NCBI GenBank assembly: GCA_946410535.1
Contig: CAMKAR010000041.1
Span: 1 to 10,628, forward strand
Direction of reading: 5' to 3'
DNA from: an uncultured Bacteroidales bacterium
Lineage (GTDB): Bacteria > Bacteroidota > Bacteroidia > Bacteroidales > F082
Length of the DNA stretch: 10,628 nucleotides
Shown: one piece after another, positions 7,754-10,628 of the stretch
Numbering within the stretch: position 1 is the first letter of the stretch
How the letters are laid out: each line of letters opens with the position of its first letter
Program-made: the position numbers and the translations under genes
Notes under the pieces: model-generated
The model's input: the letters and a program-made list of their open reading frames with translations, nothing else
Told to the model about the DNA's origin: nothing
The model's database searches: none

Positions 7754-7809
7754 GTTTAATTGTTTATTTGTTGAATTGTTTAATTGTTGTTGATTTCAAG
7801 ATTTCAAGA
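7754..7809. repeat. Degenerate 8-bp-period array in the recA leader
   Basis: Seven consecutive octamers: GTTTAATT, GTTTATTT, GTTGAATT, GTTTAATT, GTTGTTGA, TTTCAAGA, TTTCAAGA. The first and fourth are identical, as are the last two. The array begins 21 bases upstream of the recA ATG and lies wholly within the inferred transcript, where it would give an A-rich, poorly folded leader. It has the same total length (56 bases) as the 7-base-period array before nadE but a different period and sequence. Confidence 0.7.
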
Positions 7810-7830
7810 TTCTTTTGACGCAAGAGTTAT

Positions 7831-7844
7831 GTATTGCGCAATAC
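7831..7844. promoter_or_regulatory. Perfect 14-bp palindrome, candidate recA operator
   Basis: GTATTGCGCAATAC is perfectly self-complementary. It sits about 7-20 bases downstream of the start point inferred from the recA -7 box, where a dimeric repressor could block initiation or early elongation. It does not match the Gram-positive (GAAC-N4-GTTC) or the E. coli (CTGT-N8-ACAG) LexA box. A perfect 14-base palindrome is expected roughly once per 16 kb by chance, so its position is the argument rather than its rarity. Confidence 0.4.
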
Positions 7845-7857
7845 CTTAATAAAAGGG

Positions 7858-7865
7858 CAAAGATA
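7858..7865 (-). promoter_or_regulatory. Bacteroidota -7 promoter box for recA
   Basis: Read on the - strand this is TATCTTTG, a full match to the primary sigma factor -7 element TAnnTTTG of Bacteroidota. It predicts a start near 7850-7853 and a leader of about 118 bases to the recA ATG. I see no TTG-type -33 element at the usual 19-21 base distance, so the promoter may be weak or activator-dependent. Confidence 0.55.
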
Positions 7866-7956
7866 GTGATTTTTGGCATAGTGTCGTTGTTTTGTGTTGA
7901 TTTATTTTTCATGCTGCAAAGTAACGGAGTTTGTCAAGACCAAGCCGTTGATTAAA

Positions 7957-7998
7957 CGTTTGTTGTCGACAGTAGTCGTTTGTTGTCGTTTGCTGTCG
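7957..7998. repeat. Three 12-bp direct repeats offset by 20 and 10 bp
   Basis: CGTTTGTTGTCG occurs at 7957-7968 and 7977-7988, and as CGTTTGCTGTCG (one change) at 7987-7998, the last two sharing CG. The starts are offset by 20 and 10 bases, close to two and one helical turns, so all three would face the same side of the DNA. The first copy continues into an 8-base palindrome TGTCGACA at 7964-7971. The cluster lies midway between the two divergent -7 boxes and is a candidate binding site for a regulator that binds cooperatively. Confidence 0.6.
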
Positions 7999-8089
7999 GG
8001 TATATCATTGATTTACACCACAAAACAAATTCAACTACTATCAATAATAATTACCAATCAATAACACATCGCAACAAAGAAAAAAATTG

Positions 8090-8097
8090 TAATTTTG
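8090..8097 (+). promoter_or_regulatory. Bacteroidota -7 promoter box for the modular surface protein
   Basis: TAATTTTG matches TAnnTTTG fully. It lies 24 bases before the ATG at 8122 and predicts a leader of about 20 bases with no Shine-Dalgarno, which is common in the phylum. No convincing -33 TTG is present near 8064-8071. Confidence 0.55.
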
Positions 8098-8121
8098 CAG
8101 CGTAAACAGAATCATACGCTT

Positions 8122-10628
8122 ATGAAAATGAAAAAGACCATAGTTTTACTTGCCCTGATGATGATGGGCTTGGGCATTGGGCAAGCCCAAAACACGCCCC
8201 AGCACGGCTGGCACACCTACTGCGGCGGCGAATTCAACAACGCCATTGGCGGAGGGGTTCCCTTTACTGCAGCCGTCAGCTATCCAGCCGACATGCTGGC
8301 CGACTATGCGGGAACGTGCATCACCAAAGTGGCCATTTTTAGCGACACGCTTTATAATGCCGTGGGCGGAAGATACACCTGCTCCGTCTACGTGGGCGGA
8401 CAGCCCAATCTCGGTGGCATGATGGTTTCAACCAAAACTTTTGACGTGCCACAAAGCCTCAACGGCTGGGCGGAATTCGACCTCGATGCGCCTGTTTGGG
8501 TGACTGGTGACGATGAGATTTGGGTCGTTTGGGTATGTGACCAACAGTTGACCGCTTGGCCCATGGGCGTTTGCGAAGGCAACGACCCAAGCGGCAATGG
8601 GCACTGGCAGTGGAATATGGCCCTAAACGAATGGTACACCTCTTCGTATGGCGACTGGACCGTGAAGACCTATTTCGATTGGGACGGACCGCAGCCACAA
8701 CCTCAAGATGTTTACGTCTCAGGCAACCACCTTAACACTGGCAAGGTATTCAAAAACAACACGCTGTTATACGACCTCACCGACAGCATCAACATCCAGT
8801 TGAAAGGCATCCAAGTGGCGGAGGACGGAACCGTCTACGGAGCTGGATATGCTTACAACGACTCAATTGTTCAAGGCCGCGTTTGGATGAACGACTCGTG
8901 CGTGTTCACCTCCGATACCAATACCCATTTCGACCACATCGCCCTCAACGGCAACGACTGGACGGTGGCGGGCTTCAACAACGTTTGGCAAAACGGCGAA
9001 CTCCTTTATTCCTACAGCCACGACGAAGGCGAATGCCACATTCACAGCCTTACTGTCGACACAACAACGGGCGACATCTATGCCGGTGGCGCCATCTTCT
9101 TCAATAGCGACTCCCTCTTCCATGCCAGCGTTTGGAAAAACGACTCGTTGCTTTGGTTGTCCGATAGCATTTCAAGCATCGAAAGCATCTGCTTTGATGG
9201 CGGGAACCTCTTCGCATCGGGATTTGTGGTTGAAAACGACTCCCTTTCATACGGTGTCATTTTGCAAAACGACTCCATCATCTACCAAATCGAAAATGCC
9301 GACTTCGGTTGCATCGCCGCATTCGACGGCAGCCTCTATTGGTCAGGGTTTTCCTTGACGGATACCATTGTCTATATTTGGCAAGACGGCGAGATGCTCT
9401 ACGATCTGCCTGAGCTTTCCGGAATCGGCAATTTGGTCGTCAACGAAAGCGGAGTGTATTACACTGACGCACAAACGGTTTACAAAGACGGCGAAGTCCT
9501 CTATCAGCCCGAGTGCATCATCTCTGGCCTCGTCGTGAAGCCCGCCCCGCCCCAACCCGAATACACCATCACCGTTGAATCCGCCAACCCCGATTGGGGC
9601 AGCGTCAGCGGTGGCGGCATCTTCACCGAAGGAAGCCAAACCACGCTTTACGGCATTCCTGCACTCGGTTGCGAGTTCATCGGCTGGAACGACAGCATCA
9701 CCGACAACCCGCGCACCATCACCGTCACGCAAGACAGCACCTTTGTAGCCTCCTTTGGCCGAATCGAATACACCATCAACGTCGTCAGCGACCATCCTTC
9801 ATGGGGTTCGGTGACGGGCGGCGGCACCTATTATTATGGCGACACCATCGTGATTTCGGCCACGGCCAATCTCGGCTTCGAGTTCTTGGGCTGGACCGAC
9901 AGCAACACCGACAACCCGCGCACCGTGGTCGTTACCAACAACAGGACCTACACCGCACGTTTCGGCATCCAGCAGTTCCTCATCAAGACCGACGTCACGC
10001 CCGAAGGCGCTGGCACCGTCAACGGCGGCGGCACCTACAACTACGGCGAGACCATCCATTTGGTGGCCCACAGCAATCCAGGCTACATCTTCAACACTTG
10101 GGACGACGGCGTCATTGCCAACCCTCGCTCGGTGTTCGTGGAAGGCAACGCCACCTACACCGCAGTCTTCATTCCTCTGACTTATGAAATCACCACCGAA
10201 GCCGACCCTGCTGAAGGCGGCACCGTCACAGGAGGCGGCACCTTCAACTATGGCTCGACGGTGACACTGACGGCCACGGCCAACGCCAACTACACCTTCA
10301 TCTGCTGGCACGACGGCATCGTGAGGAACCCCCGCGAGGAAACCGTCACGGGCAACGCCAACTACAAGGCCATTTTCCACCTCAACGGCACGCCACAATA
10401 CACCATCACCGTGTTGGCCAACGACCCGACGCTCGGCACGGTTAGCGGCAGTGGCACCTATCCCGAAAACACGACTATCCAAATCGGCGCCACGCCCAAT
10501 GAGGGTGCGTTGTTCACGGGCTGGACCGATGGCAACACCGACAACCCACGCAGCGTCACCGTCACCGAAAACATGACCTACACAGCCATTTTCAGCGAGA
10601 TAGAGACCTACACCATCACCGTGCGACC
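8122..10628 (+). CDS. Secreted modular protein: beta-sandwich, seven-repeat propeller, InlB-like repeats (3' end missing)
   Basis: The frame is open from ATG 8122 to the window edge, 835 codons without a stop, so the protein is longer. Residues 1-22 are a signal peptide (MKMKKTIVLLALMM..., cleavage after GQA). Residues about 24-189 contain repeated Trp and Gly with beta-strand character (ITKVAIFSD, YTCSVYVGG, DDEIWVVWVC), resembling the N-terminal sandwich domains of Bacteroidales adhesin-type proteins. A PQPQPQ linker (about 190-195) precedes seven repeats of about 40 residues (about 194-473). A second linker (PAPPQPE) precedes InlB-like repeats of about 69-72 residues from residue 481. The Bacteroidales proteins of this type that I know are exported to the surface or medium, often by the type IX system, but the C-terminal sorting domain would lie beyond the window. 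Likely role is binding to another surface or to glycan; no catalytic motif is seen. Confidence 0.9.
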   Translation, partial: MKMKKTIVLLALMMMGLGIGQAQNTPQHGWHTYCGGEFNNAIGGGVPFTAAVSYPADMLADYAGTCITKVAIFSDTLYNAVGGRYTCSVYVGGQPNLGGMMVSTKTFDVPQSLNGWAEFDLDAPVWVTGDDEIWVVWVCDQQLTAWPMGVCEGNDPSGNGHWQWNMALNEWYTSSYGDWTVKTYFDWDGPQPQPQDVYVSGNHLNTGKVFKNNTLLYDLTDSINIQLKGIQVAEDGTVYGAGYAYNDSIVQGRVWMNDSCVFTSDTNTHFDHIALNGNDWTVAGFNNVWQNGELLYSYSHDEGECHIHSLTVDTTTGDIYAGGAIFFNSDSLFHASVWKNDSLLWLSDSISSIESICFDGGNLFASGFVVENDSLSYGVILQNDSIIYQIENADFGCIAAFDGSLYWSGFSLTDTIVYIWQDGEMLYDLPELSGIGNLVVNESGVYYTDAQTVYKDGEVLYQPECIISGLVVKPAPPQPEYTITVESANPDWGSVSGGGIFTEGSQTTLYGIPALGCEFIGWNDSITDNPRTITVTQDSTFVASFGRIEYTINVVSDHPSWGSVTGGGTYYYGDTIVISATANLGFEFLGWTDSNTDNPRTVVVTNNRTYTARFGIQQFLIKTDVTPEGAGTVNGGGTYNYGETIHLVAHSNPGYIFNTWDDGVIANPRSVFVEGNATYTAVFIPLTYEITTEADPAEGGTVTGGGTFNYGSTVTLTATANANYTFICWHDGIVRNPREETVTGNANYKAIFHLNGTPQYTITVLANDPTLGTVSGSGTYPENTTIQIGATPNEGALFTGWTDGNTDNPRSVTVTENMTYTAIFSEIETYTITVR
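8701..9540 (+). repeat. Seven-repeat region, probable seven-bladed beta-propeller
   Basis: Two motifs alternate seven times. One is VYxxG-like: VYVSG, VYGAG, WTVAG, IYAGG, LFASG, LYWSG, VYYTD. The other is a (W/F/L/Y)x(N/D) turn followed by a hydrophobic strand: VFKNNTLLY, VWMNDSCVF, VWQNGELLY, VWKNDSLLW, VILQNDSIIY, IWQDGEMLY, VYKDGEVLY. The W-position residues lie at 8749, 8884, 8986, 9133, 9262, 9379 and 9481, that is 34-49 residues apart, a normal blade length. The block is bounded on both sides by Pro-rich linkers. The propeller fold is my inference from repeat count and spacing. Confidence 0.7.
9562..10628 (+). repeat. Tandem InlB-like (Listeria-Bacteroides type) repeats, five full units and a sixth begun
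   Basis: Units begin at 9562, 9769, 9976, 10183, 10399 and 10609 (207, 207, 207, 216 and 210 bases). Each follows the pattern YTITV...GxVxGGGTY..G.T..........F.GW.D...NPR.V.V..N.TYTA.F. This matches the divergent InlB B-repeat family, small beta-grasp-like modules that act as stalks or binding units in surface proteins. Nucleotide similarity is high in parts: ACCGACAACCCGCGCACC occurs in units 1 and 2, and nearly so in unit 5. The sixth unit is cut by the window edge, so the copy number is unknown. Confidence 0.88.

Larger units (their letters stand above)
7733..8121. other. Divergent intergenic control region, recA / modular surface protein
   Basis: 389 bases without a supportable gene. From left to right it holds the recA leader with an 8-base-period array (7754-7809), a perfect palindrome (7831-7844), the recA -7 box (7858-7865), three direct repeats (7957-7998) and the -7 box of the rightward gene (8090-8097). 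It is clearly more A/T-rich than the flanking genes. The direct repeats lie about 90-130 bases from both -7 boxes, so they could serve either promoter. I see no RNA gene or small reading frame with support. Confidence 0.75.

Noticed and set aside
7831..7844. Reading the palindrome as a known LexA box
   Set aside because: It has neither CTGT-N8-ACAG nor GAAC-N4-GTTC; it is kept only as an unassigned candidate operator.
7957..7998. Possible CRISPR-like array or replication iterons
   Set aside because: Units are only 12 bases, two of them overlap, there are no uniform spacers, and no cas or replication gene is nearby. A regulator-binding cluster is the simpler reading.
9799..10482. Long open frame on the - strand opposite the InlB-like repeats (227 codons)
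   Set aside because: It mirrors the repetitive, GC-rich coding strand, has no recognisable protein features or promoter, and the + frame is continuous with clear repeat structure.

Overview
The window looks like a chromosomal stretch from a member of the Bacteroidales (Bacteroidota), probably an uncultured gut or rumen type. The signs are two perfect TAnnTTTG -7 boxes, A/T-rich leaders without Shine-Dalgarno sequences, a RecA with the [17 protein letters not shown] wording I associate with Bacteroidales, and a large modular secreted protein with Listeria-Bacteroides-type repeats. The species cannot be named from the sequence alone.

Positions 1-3036 (+ strand) are the end of a surface polysaccharide locus: the C-terminal part of one Wzz-like chain-length protein, a complete second Wzz-like protein, and a polytopic O-antigen ligase/polymerase-family protein that starts 4 bases after the preceding stop. 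Together they would set the length of a polymer and polymerise it or attach it to a carrier. Only 5 bases separate this run from a housekeeping run on the opposite strand.

Positions 3042-7732 (- strand, transcribed right to left) hold recA, a TPR lipoprotein, a TGS-domain uridine kinase-like nucleoside kinase and ammonia-dependent NAD synthetase (nadE). An imperfect 85-base palindromic repeat separates recA from the lipoprotein gene. An array of eight 7-base units separates the kinase from nadE.

Positions 7733-8121 are a 389-base divergent control region. It carries an 8-base-period array in the recA leader, a perfect 14-base palindrome just downstream of the inferred recA start point, a recA -7 box, three 12-base direct repeats offset by 20 and 10 bases, and a -7 box for the rightward gene.

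Positions 8122-10628 (+ strand) are one uninterrupted reading frame that runs off the window (835 codons seen). It encodes a secreted modular protein: signal peptide, N-terminal probable beta-sandwich domain, Pro/Gln linker, a seven-repeat region that reads as a seven-bladed beta-propeller, a second Pro-rich linker, then at least five InlB-like repeats of about 69-72 residues. This gene and the regulatory repeats in front of it are the least ordinary part of the window. I found no tRNA, rRNA, CRISPR array, transposase or recombinase.
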